Assembly: GCF_013085465.1 (NCBI RefSeq)
Contig: NZ_CP049838.1
Span: 1,860,001-1,924,000 of the forward strand
Source: Streptomyces asoensis
GTDB lineage: Bacteria; Actinomycetota; Actinomycetes; Streptomycetales; Streptomycetaceae
Direction of reading: 5' to 3'
Length of the DNA: 64,000 bases
Shown: in pieces, positions 41,577-50,099 of the stretch
How positions within the stretch are numbered: the stretch's first letter is position 1
Layout of the letters: each line of letters opens with the position of its first letter
The notes under the pieces: generated by a model
Databases searched by the model: none
What the model was told of the DNA's origin: nothing
The model's input: only the letters and a program-made list of their open reading frames with translations
Made by a program: the position numbers and the translations under genes

Positions 41577-42425
41577 TCAGCCGATGCCGAACGCGCCCTC
41601 GGGTGGTTCGGGGGACGGTACGGCGTCCTCGTCCCGCACCGGGCGGGCGTCGCCGATGAAGCGGCGCAGTCCGGGGCCGTGCTCGACCCGGGCCGGGAAG
41701 GCGTCGGAGGCGGTGCGGCGGGCCAGGGTGGTCACGTCGACCGGGTGGTGCGAGGCGACGAGCACCGCGTTGCCGAACCGGCGGCCGCGCAGCACGGCGG
41801 GCTCGGCGATGAGGGCGAGTTCCTCGAACACCGCCGCGAAGTTGGCGAGTTGGGACCGCAGGAAGCCGAACGGCGCCGCGTCGGCGAGGTTCGCCAGATA
41901 GACGCCGTCGCCGCGCAGGACCCGTCCGGCCTCCTGGGCGTAGGTCAGGGTCGTCAGATGGGCGGGGACGCGGGAGCCGCCGAAGACATCGGCGACGAGC
42001 GCGTCGGCGGAGCCGTCCGGGGCCGCTTCCAGCCAGTCCCGCGCGTCGGCGGCGTGCAGCGCGACGCCGGCTCCGGCCGGGACCGGCAGGTGCTCGGCGA
42101 TCAGCTCCAGCAGACCGCGGTCGAACTCGACGACGTCCTGCCGGGAACCCGGCCGGGTCGCGGCCAGGTACCGGGGCAGGGTGAGCGCACCGCCACCGAG
42201 ATGCAGGACGTCCAGGGGCCGCCCCGCCTCGGCGACGGTGTCCAGGACGTGCCCGAGGCGCCGCGCGTACTCGAACTCCAGGTACGTCGGCTCGTCCAGG
42301 TCGACGTACGACTGCGGCGCCCCGTCGACGGTCAGCAGCCAGGCCCGCTCCCGGTCGACGTCGGGCATCAGCTTGGCGGTGCCGTGGTCGACGACGCGGG
42401 AGACGGGTATGGGCTCGTCGTTCAC
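41577..42425 (-). CDS. Spermidine synthase-like methyltransferase-fold protein
   Basis: 282 residues. Spermine/spermidine synthase fold: VLHLGGGALTLPRYLAATRPGSRQDVVEFDRGLLELIAEHLPV is the nucleotide-binding motif and acidic loop, and HAADARDWLEAAPDGSADALVADVFGGSRVP is the second. The catalytic GGGDG of true aminopropyltransferases reads GGGAL here, and the DxYD-type loop is changed to DVFGG. Polyamine synthesis is therefore uncertain. GTG start at 42425. Downstream of tuf3 on the same strand with a 97-bp gap. Confidence 0.82.
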   Translation of the reverse strand: MNDEPIPVSRVVDHGTAKLMPDVDRERAWLLTVDGAPQSYVDLDEPTYLEFEYARRLGHVLDTVAEAGRPLDVLHLGGGALTLPRYLAATRPGSRQDVVEFDRGLLELIAEHLPVPAGAGVALHAADARDWLEAAPDGSADALVADVFGGSRVPAHLTTLTYAQEAGRVLRGDGVYLANLADAAPFGFLRSQLANFAAVFEELALIAEPAVLRGRRFGNAVLVASHHPVDVTTLARRTASDAFPARVEHGPGLRRFIGDARPVRDEDAVPSPEPPEGAFGIG

Positions 42426-42522
42426 CGTCCCATTGTGCCTGCGGGGTGCCTACGGGCCACGCCCCCGAAGGGACACGGCCCCAAGGCCCCGCGCGCACGT
42501 CGGCCACGGACACCGGCCGCCC

Positions 42523-43692
42523 TCACAGCACGGCTGTCACGGTCCCCGCCCCCACGGTCCGCCCACCCTCGCGGATGGCGAAGCCGAGACCGGGCTCCAG
42601 CGGAACCTCACGTCCCAGCTCGACGGTCATGCCGACCGTGTCCCCGGGCCGCGCGACCGGGATCTCGCCCAGATCCACGTCTCCGACGACGTCCGCCGTA
42701 CGGATGTAGAACTGCGGCCGGTAGCCGGTCGAGACGGGCGTGGTCCGGCCGCCCTCCCGCCCGGACAGGACGTACACCCGCGCCGTGAACCGCCGACTGG
42801 GCACCACGCTCCCCGGCGCCACCACCACATGGCCCCGCCGGACGGCGTCCCGGGGCACGCCGCGCAGCAGCAGTGCCACGTTGTCCCCGGCCTGCGCCTC
42901 CTCCATCGGCTTCCCGAAGGTCTCGATCCCCGTCACCACCGTCTCGACACCGGCGCCCAGCACCTGCACCTGGTCCCCCAGGCGGAGCGTCCCGCGCTCC
43001 ACGGCGCCGGTGACGACCGTCCCCCGGCCGGTGATGGTGAGCACGTTCTCCACCGGCAGCAGGAACGGCGCGTCCAGATACCGCTCGGGCATGGGCACAT
43101 AGGTGTCCACCGCGTCGAGCAGCGCGTCGATCGACGTCGTCCAGCGGGGGTCGCCGGCCAGGGCCCGCAGCCCCGACACCCTGACGACGGGCGCGGAGTC
43201 GCCGCCGTAGCCGTGCTCGGTGAGCAGGTCGCGGACCTCCAGTTCGACGAGGTCGATGAGCTCCTCGTCACCCGCGTCGGCCTTGTTGAGCGCGACCACG
43301 ATGTGGTCGACGCCCACCTGGCGGGCGAGCAGGACGTGTTCGGCGGTCTGCGGCATGATCCCGTCGAGCGCGGAGACGACGAGGATCGCCCCGTCGAGCT
43401 GCGCGGCCCCGGTGACCATGTTCTTGACGTAGTCGGCGTGGCCCGGCATGTCGACATGCGCGTAGTGCCGGGTGTCGGTCTCGTACTCGACGTGCGCGAT
43501 GTTGATGGTGATACCGCGCGCGGCCTCCTCCGGGGCCCGGTCGATACGGTCGAACGGCACGAACGTTCCGGTGCCGCGGTCGGCGAGGACCTTGGTGATG
43601 GCGGCGGTCAGGGTGGTCTTGCCGTGGTCCACGTGCCCCATGGTGCCGATGTTGAGGTGTGGTTTGGTCCGCACGTAAGCGGTCTTGGGCAT
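42523..43692 (-). CDS. tuf3: Divergent third elongation factor Tu
   Basis: 389 residues, full-length three-domain EF-Tu. GTPase motifs: GHVDHGKT (19-26), DMPGHADY (DCPGH in standard EF-Tu), NKAD (usually NKxD) and SGLRAL (usually SALKAL). Domains 2 and 3 are complete. In the elfamycin-contact region the usual GLRFAIREGG reads [11 protein letters not shown]. coelicolor tuf3 is known as a dispensable, stringently induced EF-Tu, and this gene fits it by divergence and position. ATG 43692 has GAGG 7 nt upstream. The 264-bp gap before it (43693-43956) has no gene and may hold a long leader (GGACCCC/GGGGTCC pairing). Confidence 0.92.
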   Translation of the reverse strand: MPKTAYVRTKPHLNIGTMGHVDHGKTTLTAAITKVLADRGTGTFVPFDRIDRAPEEAARGITINIAHVEYETDTRHYAHVDMPGHADYVKNMVTGAAQLDGAILVVSALDGIMPQTAEHVLLARQVGVDHIVVALNKADAGDEELIDLVELEVRDLLTEHGYGGDSAPVVRVSGLRALAGDPRWTTSIDALLDAVDTYVPMPERYLDAPFLLPVENVLTITGRGTVVTGAVERGTLRLGDQVQVLGAGVETVVTGIETFGKPMEEAQAGDNVALLLRGVPRDAVRRGHVVVAPGSVVPSRRFTARVYVLSGREGGRTTPVSTGYRPQFYIRTADVVGDVDLGEIPVARPGDTVGMTVELGREVPLEPGLGFAIREGGRTVGAGTVTAVL

Positions 43693-43956
43693 GGCTGTAC
43701 CTCGAAGCGTGTCCGTAGGAAGTGGGGACCCCGGCGAACTGGCCGACCCTCCCCCTGCGGGGTCCGCCGGACGATCCGGAGAGGGTCAGCTTCGGGCGCC
43801 GTCGACAGCGGCCACGAGGAGTGGGACGGCAGCCTTCGGCGTATCCGCGACCGCGGATGCTGCGAGAAGGAAGGCGTACCGGAACATGGTGTCGATGATC
43901 GCCGACGGTTCGTGCGGCGTCGAATGGTTTTCGCCGGCGTCGGTGCGGACGAACCG

Positions 43957-44685
43957 CTAGGGCGCGTCCCCGATGTTCTTCAGTGCCTCACGTACCGTCA
44001 GCGGCGCGAAACGTCCCCGTTCGCGGGCGACGAAGGCGCGGACGGCCGCCGGATCGGTCTTGGCGTACTCGCGCAGGGACCAGCCGATGGCCTTGCGGAC
44101 GAAGAAGTCCGGGTGGCCGGACTGGCGCCGGCAGTAGGCGAAGAGACGGTCGGTGTCGGTGCGTTCCTTGTAGCGGAGCTGGTGGAGCAGGGCGGTACGG
44201 GCGACCCACAGGTCCTCGTCGACGATCCAGACGTCCATGTCGGCGCCGAGCCGGGGGTCGGCCTCGACGAGCGTGCCGACCACGTGCGCGGCGAGCAGGT
44301 CGACCGTGTCCCACCAGGACGTCGTGGTCACCAGTCGGCGCGCCACGGGCAGGAACGCCGAGGACAGGCGTGGCGCGTACCGGCGCAGGTAGTCGACGGC
44401 GAAGTAGTGGTACTCGCGCTGCGGCAACGCCCAGCAGCGCAGCGCGATCGCCGTGCAGTCGGCCTCGTCGGGGCGGGGCGTGCCCGCCAGGACGGTGCGG
44501 GACAGGGCCCGGCGGGCGGGGGTGGGGAGGCCGAGGAAGGGGGCCACGTCCTTCATGTACGCGCGCATGGCCGCCGCCCGGCCCGGGTCGGCCGCGGCGC
44601 CGTACGCGGTCGTCAGCCGCTCCAGCACGAGGTCGGCGAGAACGCTGTCCGGCACGCCGATCGCGTCCGCACCTGTGACCGTCAT
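43957..44685 (-). CDS. AlkD-like DNA alkylation repair protein
   Basis: 242 residues of HEAT-like helical repeats. Typical AlkD text: MRAYMKDVAPFLGLPTPARRAL near the N-terminus, CWALPQREYHYFAVDYLRRY, TTSWWDTVDLLAAHVVG, and PDFFVRKAIGWSLREYAKTDPAAVRAFV. AlkD-type glycosylases excise bulky or alkylated bases without base flipping. Start ATG 44685 chosen; ATG 44697 and 44712 are in frame upstream. Divergent from the TVP38 gene. Confidence 0.9.
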   Translation of the reverse strand: MTVTGADAIGVPDSVLADLVLERLTTAYGAAADPGRAAAMRAYMKDVAPFLGLPTPARRALSRTVLAGTPRPDEADCTAIALRCWALPQREYHYFAVDYLRRYAPRLSSAFLPVARRLVTTTSWWDTVDLLAAHVVGTLVEADPRLGADMDVWIVDEDLWVARTALLHQLRYKERTDTDRLFAYCRRQSGHPDFFVRKAIGWSLREYAKTDPAAVRAFVARERGRFAPLTVREALKNIGDAP

Positions 44686-44734
44686 GAGACGAACCATACG
44701 GCGATCACACATGTCCGTCGGTTAGTGTCGCGGG

Positions 44735-45544
44735 ATGCTCGATGCCACCACCCGCTCTGGGGGCACCGCCACGGCCTCTCCCCGGGCCACCGCCACGGAG
44801 CTCGTCGTCCCCACGCTCGCTCCGGTGCCCGTCATCACGCCCGTCGCTCCGGCGGTCGACGCACCCGGCGGCCTCGCCGCGCGCTGCGCGAGAGTACTGC
44901 GCTCGCCCTGGTCCCGTTTCGCGCTGCTGGTCACGCTGCTGGCGGCGGCCGCGTCGAGCGTGCTGCTCTTCGAGCCGCAGAAGCTCCTCGCGGACGGCTG
45001 GCCACCCCAGTTGGGCGGTGTCACGGCGGCCGCGGTCTTCGCGGTGGCGTACGGACTGTGCACGGTGGCGTTCGTGCCCCGACCGCTGCTGAACCTGGCC
45101 GCGGGCGCGCTGTTCGGCTCGCAGTGGGGCATCACCGCGGCGCTGGCGGGCACGGTGCTGGGGGCCGGGATCGCCTTCGGGCTCGGTCGGATCCTCGGGC
45201 AGGACGCGCTACGACCGCTGCTGCGCGGTCGGCTTCTCAAGGCGGCGGACGGCCAGTTGAGCCGGCACGGCATGCGCTCGATGCTGGCGGCCCGGCTGTT
45301 CCCGGGGGTGCCGTTCTGGGCCGCGAACTACTGCGCCGCCGTCTCCCGCATGGGCTGGCTGTCCTTCCTGGTGGCGACCGCGCTGGGCTCGATCCCGAAC
45401 ACCGCCGCCTACGTCGTCGCCGGGGCCCGCGCCTCCTCCCCGACCTCGCCGGCCTTCCTCATCGCCATGGCCTGCATCGCCCTGCCGGCGCTGGCCGGCA
45501 CGGTGGTGGCCTGGCGCAAGCGCCACCACCTGCGTCGCCCGTAG
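44735..45544 (+). CDS. TVP38/TMEM64 (VTT) family membrane protein
   Basis: 269 residues. A Thr/Ala/Pro-rich N-terminal 45 residues precede about five hydrophobic segments. VTT core: VAFVPRPLLNLAAGALFGSQWGITAALAGTVLGAGIAFGLGRILG and AARLFPGVPFWAANYCAAVSRMGWLSFLVATALGSIPNTAAYV. Same superfamily as the DedA gene at 35029; lipid scrambling or transport is the likely role. Confidence 0.9.
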   Translation: MLDATTRSGGTATASPRATATELVVPTLAPVPVITPVAPAVDAPGGLAARCARVLRSPWSRFALLVTLLAAAASSVLLFEPQKLLADGWPPQLGGVTAAAVFAVAYGLCTVAFVPRPLLNLAAGALFGSQWGITAALAGTVLGAGIAFGLGRILGQDALRPLLRGRLLKAADGQLSRHGMRSMLAARLFPGVPFWAANYCAAVSRMGWLSFLVATALGSIPNTAAYVVAGARASSPTSPAFLIAMACIALPALAGTVVAWRKRHHLRRP

Positions 45545-45595
45545 CCGCGTACAGCCGCCGGCAGCCACCGGCTCCAGCCCCTGTCCCCCGCCCGG

Positions 45596-46765
45596 TTACA
45601 CGGATTCCAGCACCATCGCGTTGGCGAGCCCGCCCGCCTCGCACATCGTCTGAAGTGCGTAGCGGGCGCCGCGTTCCCGCATCGCGTGGACGAGCGTCGT
45701 CGTCAGCCGGGTGCCGCTCGCGCCGAGCGGGTGTCCGAGCGCGATCGCGCCGCCGTGCACATTGACCTTGGCGAGGTCGGCGCCGGTCTCCTGCCGCCAG
45801 GCCAGGACCACGCTGGAGAACGCCTCGTTGACCTCGAAGAGGTCGATGTCGTCGAGCCGTAGCCCCGCCCGGCGCAGCACCTTCTCGGTCGCCGGGATCA
45901 CGCCGGTCAGCATCAGCAGCGGATCCGAGCCGGTGACGGCGAAGCTGTGCAGTCGGGCGAGCGGGCGCAGGCCCAGGCGGGCGGCGGTCTCGCCGGAGGT
46001 GATCAGCACGGCCGAGGCGCCGTCGTTGACCGGGCTCGCGTTGCCCGCGGTGACGTTCCACTCGATCTGCGGGAAGCGCTCGGCGAAGGCCGGGTCGTAG
46101 TAGGCGGGTTTGAGGCCGGCGAGGATCTCGGGGGTGCTCCCGGGCCGTACGCACTCGTCGCGCGAGACGCCGTCCAGGGGCGCCACCTCGGCGTCGAAGA
46201 GCCCCTGCGCCCAGGCCTCGGCGGCCTTGCGGTGCGAGGAGACGGCGAAGGCGTCCATCTGCTCCCGCGTGATCGACCACTTGGCGGCGATGAGCTCGGA
46301 GCTGATGCCCTGCGGGACGAGTCCCTCCGGGTAGCGCGCGGCGACGCCGGGGCCGAAGGGGTCCCTGCCGGGCGGCACGTTGGACCACATCGGCACCCGG
46401 CTCATCGACTCGACACCGCAGGCGACCACGAGGTCGTACGCGCCGGAGATGACGCCCTGGGCCGCGAAGTGCACGGCCTGCTGGGAGGAGCCGCACTGCC
46501 GGTCGACGGTGGTCGCGGGGACCGTTTCCGGGAAGCCCGCCGAGAGCAGCGCGTAGCGGGTGGTGTTCATGGCCTGCTCGCCGACCTGGTCGACGGTGCC
46601 GCCGATCACATCGTCGATCAGTGCGGGATCGACGCCGGAGCGGTCGACGAGGGTGCGCAGGGTGTGGGCGAGGAGTTCGACGGGGTGGACGTGGGCGAGG
46701 GAGCCGTTCGGCTTGCCCTTGCCGATCGGGGTGCGTACGGCTTCGACGATGACTGCGTCACGCAT
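45596..46765 (-). CDS. Thiolase / acetyl-CoA C-acyltransferase
   Basis: 389 residues. All thiolase catalytic elements are present: nucleophile Cys in VDRQCGSSQQAVHFAAQ (about 88), NEAFSS, GGAIALGHPLGASG (His) and the C-terminal Cys in TMCEAGGLANA. GGAGG lies 8 nt before ATG 46765. Degrades or forms 3-ketoacyl-CoA. Divergent from an HxlR regulator with two inverted repeats between, so expression is probably repressed by it. Confidence 0.94.
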   Translation of the reverse strand: MRDAVIVEAVRTPIGKGKPNGSLAHVHPVELLAHTLRTLVDRSGVDPALIDDVIGGTVDQVGEQAMNTTRYALLSAGFPETVPATTVDRQCGSSQQAVHFAAQGVISGAYDLVVACGVESMSRVPMWSNVPPGRDPFGPGVAARYPEGLVPQGISSELIAAKWSITREQMDAFAVSSHRKAAEAWAQGLFDAEVAPLDGVSRDECVRPGSTPEILAGLKPAYYDPAFAERFPQIEWNVTAGNASPVNDGASAVLITSGETAARLGLRPLARLHSFAVTGSDPLLMLTGVIPATEKVLRRAGLRLDDIDLFEVNEAFSSVVLAWRQETGADLAKVNVHGGAIALGHPLGASGTRLTTTLVHAMRERGARYALQTMCEAGGLANAMVLESV

Positions 46766-46805
46766 GTGCGGTGCCTCCATGACGAGCACGAGCGGGAAAA
46801 CTACC

Positions 46806-46830
46806 GGTGAGTAGGAAATCCGAACTCACC
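46806..46830. promoter_or_regulatory. HxlR operator candidate 1
   Basis: GGTGAGT-(11 nt)-ACTCACC, perfect 7-bp arms, 41 bp from the thiolase start. Its inner sequence GTAGGAAATCCGAAC resembles operator 2. Confidence 0.6.
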
Positions 46831-46842
46831 ATAACCCCGAGA

Positions 46843-46857
46843 GTTGGAAAATCCAAC
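46843..46857. promoter_or_regulatory. HxlR operator candidate 2
   Basis: GTTGGA-AAA-TCCAAC, perfect 15-bp palindrome, 44 bp before the HxlR start; a further half-site TTTTCCAAC occurs at 46872-46880. Confidence 0.65.
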
Positions 46858-46900
46858 CGACCTAGATTTGCTTTTCCAACCCTCCCCTAGACTGGCCGTC

Positions 46901-47371
46901 ATGGCCGCCTCCAAAGACCCGCGCCCCTGCTCGATGGCCGACGCCCTCGCCCTCGTCGGCGAGAAGTACTCCCTGCTCGTCCTGCGGGAGGTGTGCCTGG
47001 GCAACACCCGCTTCGAGCAGCTGGTGCGCAACATCGGCGCCCCGCGCGACATCCTGGCCACCCGGCTGCGCCGCCTCGTCGACGCCGGGATCCTGACCAG
47101 GCGTGCCTACAGCGAGCGTCCGCAGCGCTTCGAGTACCGGCCCACGCAGGCGGGGCTCGAACTGGAGCCGGTCCTGATGACACTCATGGCGTGGGGCGAC
47201 CGCCATCTCCGTAAGGACGACGATCGCCCCATGGTGTTCGAGCACGTCTGCGGCAACGAGCTGGTCCCCGTGGTCACCTGCACGTCCTGCGGCGACCAGG
47301 TCCGCCACGAGGACGTACGCGCCCACCCGCAGGCTCCGGGCTGGACAGTGGCGGGCCCGTCGGCCGCCTGA
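46901..47371 (+). CDS. HxlR-family winged-helix regulator
   Basis: 156 residues. HxlR core: CSMADALALVGEKYSLLVLREVCLGNTRFEQLVRNIGAPRDILATRLRRLVDAGILTRRAYSERPQRFEYRPTQAGLEL. N-terminal Cys in PRPCSMADAL is the conserved redox/ligand-responsive Cys of many HxlR proteins. A C-terminal CGNEL...CTSCGD cluster could bind zinc. ATG 46901. Divergent partner of the thiolase; controls it and probably itself through the two operators. Confidence 0.9.
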   Translation: MAASKDPRPCSMADALALVGEKYSLLVLREVCLGNTRFEQLVRNIGAPRDILATRLRRLVDAGILTRRAYSERPQRFEYRPTQAGLELEPVLMTLMAWGDRHLRKDDDRPMVFEHVCGNELVPVVTCTSCGDQVRHEDVRAHPQAPGWTVAGPSAA

Positions 47372-47386
47372 AGCCGCACCGGCCGA

Positions 47387-47410
47387 ACGCACGGACGCAC
47401 GGACGCACGG
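47387..47410. repeat. Three tandem 8-bp repeats
   Basis: ACGCACGG repeated three times just after the HxlR stop. The gap 47372-47613 otherwise holds only the terminator at 47571. Confidence 0.85.
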
Positions 47411-47570
47411 ACGACGATGGGAAGCCGGGTGGACAGGGGGCGCCGGCGGCATGCGCGGCCGGTCCTCGCGGGCTGTGTCGTCCAGGGAGCACAGGCGGCG
47501 CCGGAGCCGGGCCCCGCGGCGGTCGAAGTCACCGTGGTTCGCGGCGACCCGGCTCTCGAACGAGCACGCG

Positions 47571-47599
47571 CCCGCGGACACCGGTCACGTGTCCGCGGG
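47571..47599. terminator. Terminator hairpin before convergent lipoprotein gene
   Basis: 11-bp perfect stem CCCGCGGACAC / GTGTCCGCGGG, 7-nt loop, 14 bp beyond the lipoprotein stop on the minus strand. Confidence 0.75.
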
Positions 47600-47613
47600 T
47601 CATGGGACGGTCC

Positions 47614-48348
47614 TCAGGCTCCCAGCTTCCGGATCTGCGCGGTGACCAGTTCCGTCGGCACCTCCGCCGCGGAGCCGTTGCCGGCGGCGGTGTAGAAGAG
47701 GACGACCGTGGCGCCGCTGCGCACGACCACGAACGCGTCCGCGCTGTCCCCCTGGGTCTGGAGGCCGAAGGCGACGGCGTCGTCGCCCGTGTCGGGGGCG
47801 GTGGCGGCCTTGACGGTGGTGCGGGCGGGCACGCCTCCCTCGTAGGCGGTGCACTTCTTCAGGGCGGCGCGCAGGCCGTCGAGGATGCCCTCGGCGTCGG
47901 ACTGGTCGTAGGCCATGAGGCCGATGGTGGTGGCGGAACCCGCGGTGGGGCCGGCTCCCCCGAAGGCGAGGAGTCCGACGAACGCCTTGGGGCCCGGGTC
48001 GGGCGAGGCGGTGCGCATGTTCTCCAGCGGCTGGCAGTCCGCGGGCCGGGCGGTGGAATCGCCGTCGGGTTTCACGGGGAAGTCGGTGATCTGGTAGCCG
48101 TCCACGTCCCCGCCGACCAGCGCGGCGGACTTCAGCTGAGCCTCGCCGAGCGGTTCGGCGGGCGCCTCCGACGCAGAAGCCGAAGCCGACCCCGATCCGG
48201 ATCCCGATCCGGATGCGGATGCGGATGCGGACCCCTGTGCGGCCGCGGAATCGGTGGCTTTCGCATCGGAATCGCCGCTGCCTCCGCCCCCGCATCCGGC
48301 CACCAGAACCGCCGTGAAGAGGGCCGCCGCCATCACTCTGATCCGCAC
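47614..48348 (-). CDS. Secreted lipoprotein, paralogue of the gene at 56402
   Basis: About 244 residues. Signal peptide with lipobox LVAGC (Cys about 19), a Ser/Gly/Ala low-complexity linker, then a compact domain (about 65-240) containing two conserved cysteines (ADCQPL and LKKCTAY) and VVVRSGATVVLFYTA. GTG 48348 has GGGGAG 7 nt upstream; ATG 48372 is in frame. The same order of features (GDVDGYQI/TDLDGYEV, PADCQPL/PAECAPV, Cys, VRSGATVVLFY/VRQGATVAMFYEF) is seen in the protein at 56402. Looks like a substrate-free relative of sensor lipoproteins; function unknown. Confidence 0.82.
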   Translation of the reverse strand: MRIRVMAAALFTAVLVAGCGGGGSGDSDAKATDSAAAQGSASASASGSGSGSGSASASASEAPAEPLGEAQLKSAALVGGDVDGYQITDFPVKPDGDSTARPADCQPLENMRTASPDPGPKAFVGLLAFGGAGPTAGSATTIGLMAYDQSDAEGILDGLRAALKKCTAYEGGVPARTTVKAATAPDTGDDAVAFGLQTQGDSADAFVVVRSGATVVLFYTAAGNGSAAEVPTELVTAQIRKLGA

Positions 48349-48459
48349 CTGCTGACTCCCCGCTCTCGACATCAGTCGATTGGATCATTCCGGCAGGGAA
48401 GCCGCAGGGGGATCACGGAATCTACGTCAGCCGATCCCCCGCGCGCTGATGACCCGGCA

Positions 48460-49176
48460 CTACGGCAGCGCGTACACGTCCAGCCACCCGCACATCCCGA
48501 ACTGCCCTTGGGACGAGGGCTGTTCGGCCCGGACGGCGGCCTCGGCGAGATAGGACACATCGCCGTCCGAGAGCCGGTCGAGCTGCTCCCCCGTGGCCAG
48601 CGCGGCCGCCCGCGCACCACGCAGCCAACGCTCACGCCACTCGGCGAGCCGGGGCTCCACCAGCGCGGCGGCTGACCGGTGGAAGGCGGCCAGGGCGGCC
48701 GGACCGTCCGCCGCCTCGCGCAGCGCCCGGTAGCCCTCCAGCGCGAGGTCGCGCCGGGCACGGGCGATCCGGGCCTGTTCCTCCCGGGAGGCTTCGGCCG
48801 GGATCACGGTCGCGGCGGCGTACGCCTCGGGGTCGGTGAGGTACTCCGGCGGCAGGGTGAGCACCGCGTCGCCGGCCTCCGGCAGCCCGCTGTTCTGCAT
48901 CAGGACGGTGATGCGCAGGTCGTCCTCGTTGACCAGCCGGTGGATGGTGCCCGGCGTGAACCAGGCGACCGTGCCGGGCGCGAGGGGTGTGACCTCGTAC
49001 CCGGACGCCGTCAGGGTCTGCACCGCGCCATGCCCAGCCGTGACGACGTACCCCTCCGAACACGTCAGGTGCATATGGGGAGTTCCGCCGTGCAGACCGT
49101 CGGCTGCGGGCCAGTCGTACACACGCAGATGCGAGACGGCGACCCCGCCGGGCAGTCCCCCGTACTCGCTCACCAC
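48460..49176 (-). CDS. Cupin-domain protein of a sugar-type operon
   Basis: 238 residues. N-terminal cupin (about 15-105) with HMHLTCSEGYVVTAGHGAVQTL and PGTVAWFTPGTIHRLVNEDDLRITVLMQN, then a helical C-terminal half (about 125-238) rich in Ala/Arg/Glu. GTG 49176 has GGAGG 7 nt upstream and overlaps the previous gene's stop; GTG 49173 is the next codon. Last gene of the Gfo/Idh/MocA-DUF6807-cupin operon. Probably binds or isomerises a sugar or uronate. Confidence 0.82.
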   Translation of the reverse strand: MVSEYGGLPGGVAVSHLRVYDWPAADGLHGGTPHMHLTCSEGYVVTAGHGAVQTLTASGYEVTPLAPGTVAWFTPGTIHRLVNEDDLRITVLMQNSGLPEAGDAVLTLPPEYLTDPEAYAAATVIPAEASREEQARIARARRDLALEGYRALREAADGPAALAAFHRSAAALVEPRLAEWRERWLRGARAAALATGEQLDRLSDGDVSYLAEAAVRAEQPSSQGQFGMCGWLDVYALP

Positions 49177-50099
49177 GGATGTGCCTCCAGGTACTTGGCG
49201 ATCTCCTCCCGCTCCCAGACGCCGTCGGCCACCACCACGCGGTAGCGGCGGGTGAGCGTGTCGCCGGGGGCGAGCTCGAGCTCGTCGAAGAAGGACCAGG
49301 AGGGGGCGATGCCCGCGAAGGGCTCGTTGCGGACGAACCAGTGGGCGGGGTGCGCCCCTCGGGCGCCGGAGTGGTCGTTCTCGGGCGCGTGCGCGAAGAC
49401 GACGGTGGCGTGACCGTCGGCGCCGTCGTGCTCGCCGGAGAGAGCCAGCCAGGGGCTCTGCGAGGCCATCAACCCGGGGCCCTCGCCGTCCGGGCCGATG
49501 ATCCGGCCGTCCCGGAAGGCGCGCGGGCCCCGCCAGAACAGGCCCGTGTATCCGGCCAGTTCGCGCCCGGCGGTGGTCGGGCTGCCGAAGCGGAGCGGCT
49601 CGTCCCGGCGGTTGGTGACGGCGCTGGTCCAGGTCAGCGCCCAGGACCCGGCGTCCGGGTCGACGTCGTGCACCTCGATCCGGCGCGCCTCCTCCGCCCA
49701 CAGCTCACCGCTGTACGGATGCCAGGTCAGGCGCTCGGCGATGACCACCCGGCCGCCGGCCGCCGACACCTCGTCGAAGCCGACGTGCGCCATCGAACCG
49801 ACCCGCTCGGGGAGTTCGAGATACCCCTCGCCGTGCACGTACGAGTTGCCGCCCCACAGGTTGGCGCCCGAGAGGTGCGAGGCGGTCAGCGACAGCCCCT
49901 TGTGCCAGCGGTGGTCGTTGGGCCGGTAGTCGGTGACGACGTCACCGGCGAGGGTCCGCAGCGGGTGGATGTACGGCCTCGGCGCCTCCCACGCCGCCTC
50001 GGGGCGGTAGACGTAGGCGAGCAGCTCGACGCCGGTGGCCGGGTCGGTCACCGTGACGCGGTCGCCGTGCGCGTGGACGAGCCGCAGATCGCCGGTCAC
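49170..50099 (-). CDS. DUF6807 (PmoA-like) family protein
   Basis: 309 residues of the PmoA/DUF6807 family: YRPEAAWEAPRPYIHPLRTLAGDVVTDYRPNDHRWHKGLSLTASHLSGANLWGG, and RFGSPTTAGRELAGYTGLFWRGPRAF. A beta-rich fold is expected; homologues sit in carbohydrate clusters. Overlaps both neighbours by 4-7 bp, so the three genes are translated together. Enzymatic role not established; sugar or glycoside binding is the inference. Confidence 0.85.
   Translation of the reverse strand: MTGDLRLVHAHGDRVTVTDPATGVELLAYVYRPEAAWEAPRPYIHPLRTLAGDVVTDYRPNDHRWHKGLSLTASHLSGANLWGGNSYVHGEGYLELPERVGSMAHVGFDEVSAAGGRVVIAERLTWHPYSGELWAEEARRIEVHDVDPDAGSWALTWTSAVTNRRDEPLRFGSPTTAGRELAGYTGLFWRGPRAFRDGRIIGPDGEGPGLMASQSPWLALSGEHDGADGHATVVFAHAPENDHSGARGAHPAHWFVRNEPFAGIAPSWSFFDELELAPGDTLTRRYRVVVADGVWEREEIAKYLEAHPW

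Noticed and set aside
43685..43960. 91-codon plus-strand frame upstream of tuf3
   Set aside because: Covers the antisense of the tuf3 leader; no ribosome site or similarity, and more likely untranslated leader.
42181..45765. 1194-codon plus-strand open frame across tuf3 and neighbours
   Set aside because: Spans the antisense of tuf3 and alkD and part of tvp38 in a wrong frame; no domain.
47372..47613. Small ORFs between HxlR and the lipoprotein
   Set aside because: Driven by ACGCACGG repeats and the terminator hairpin; no coding signal.
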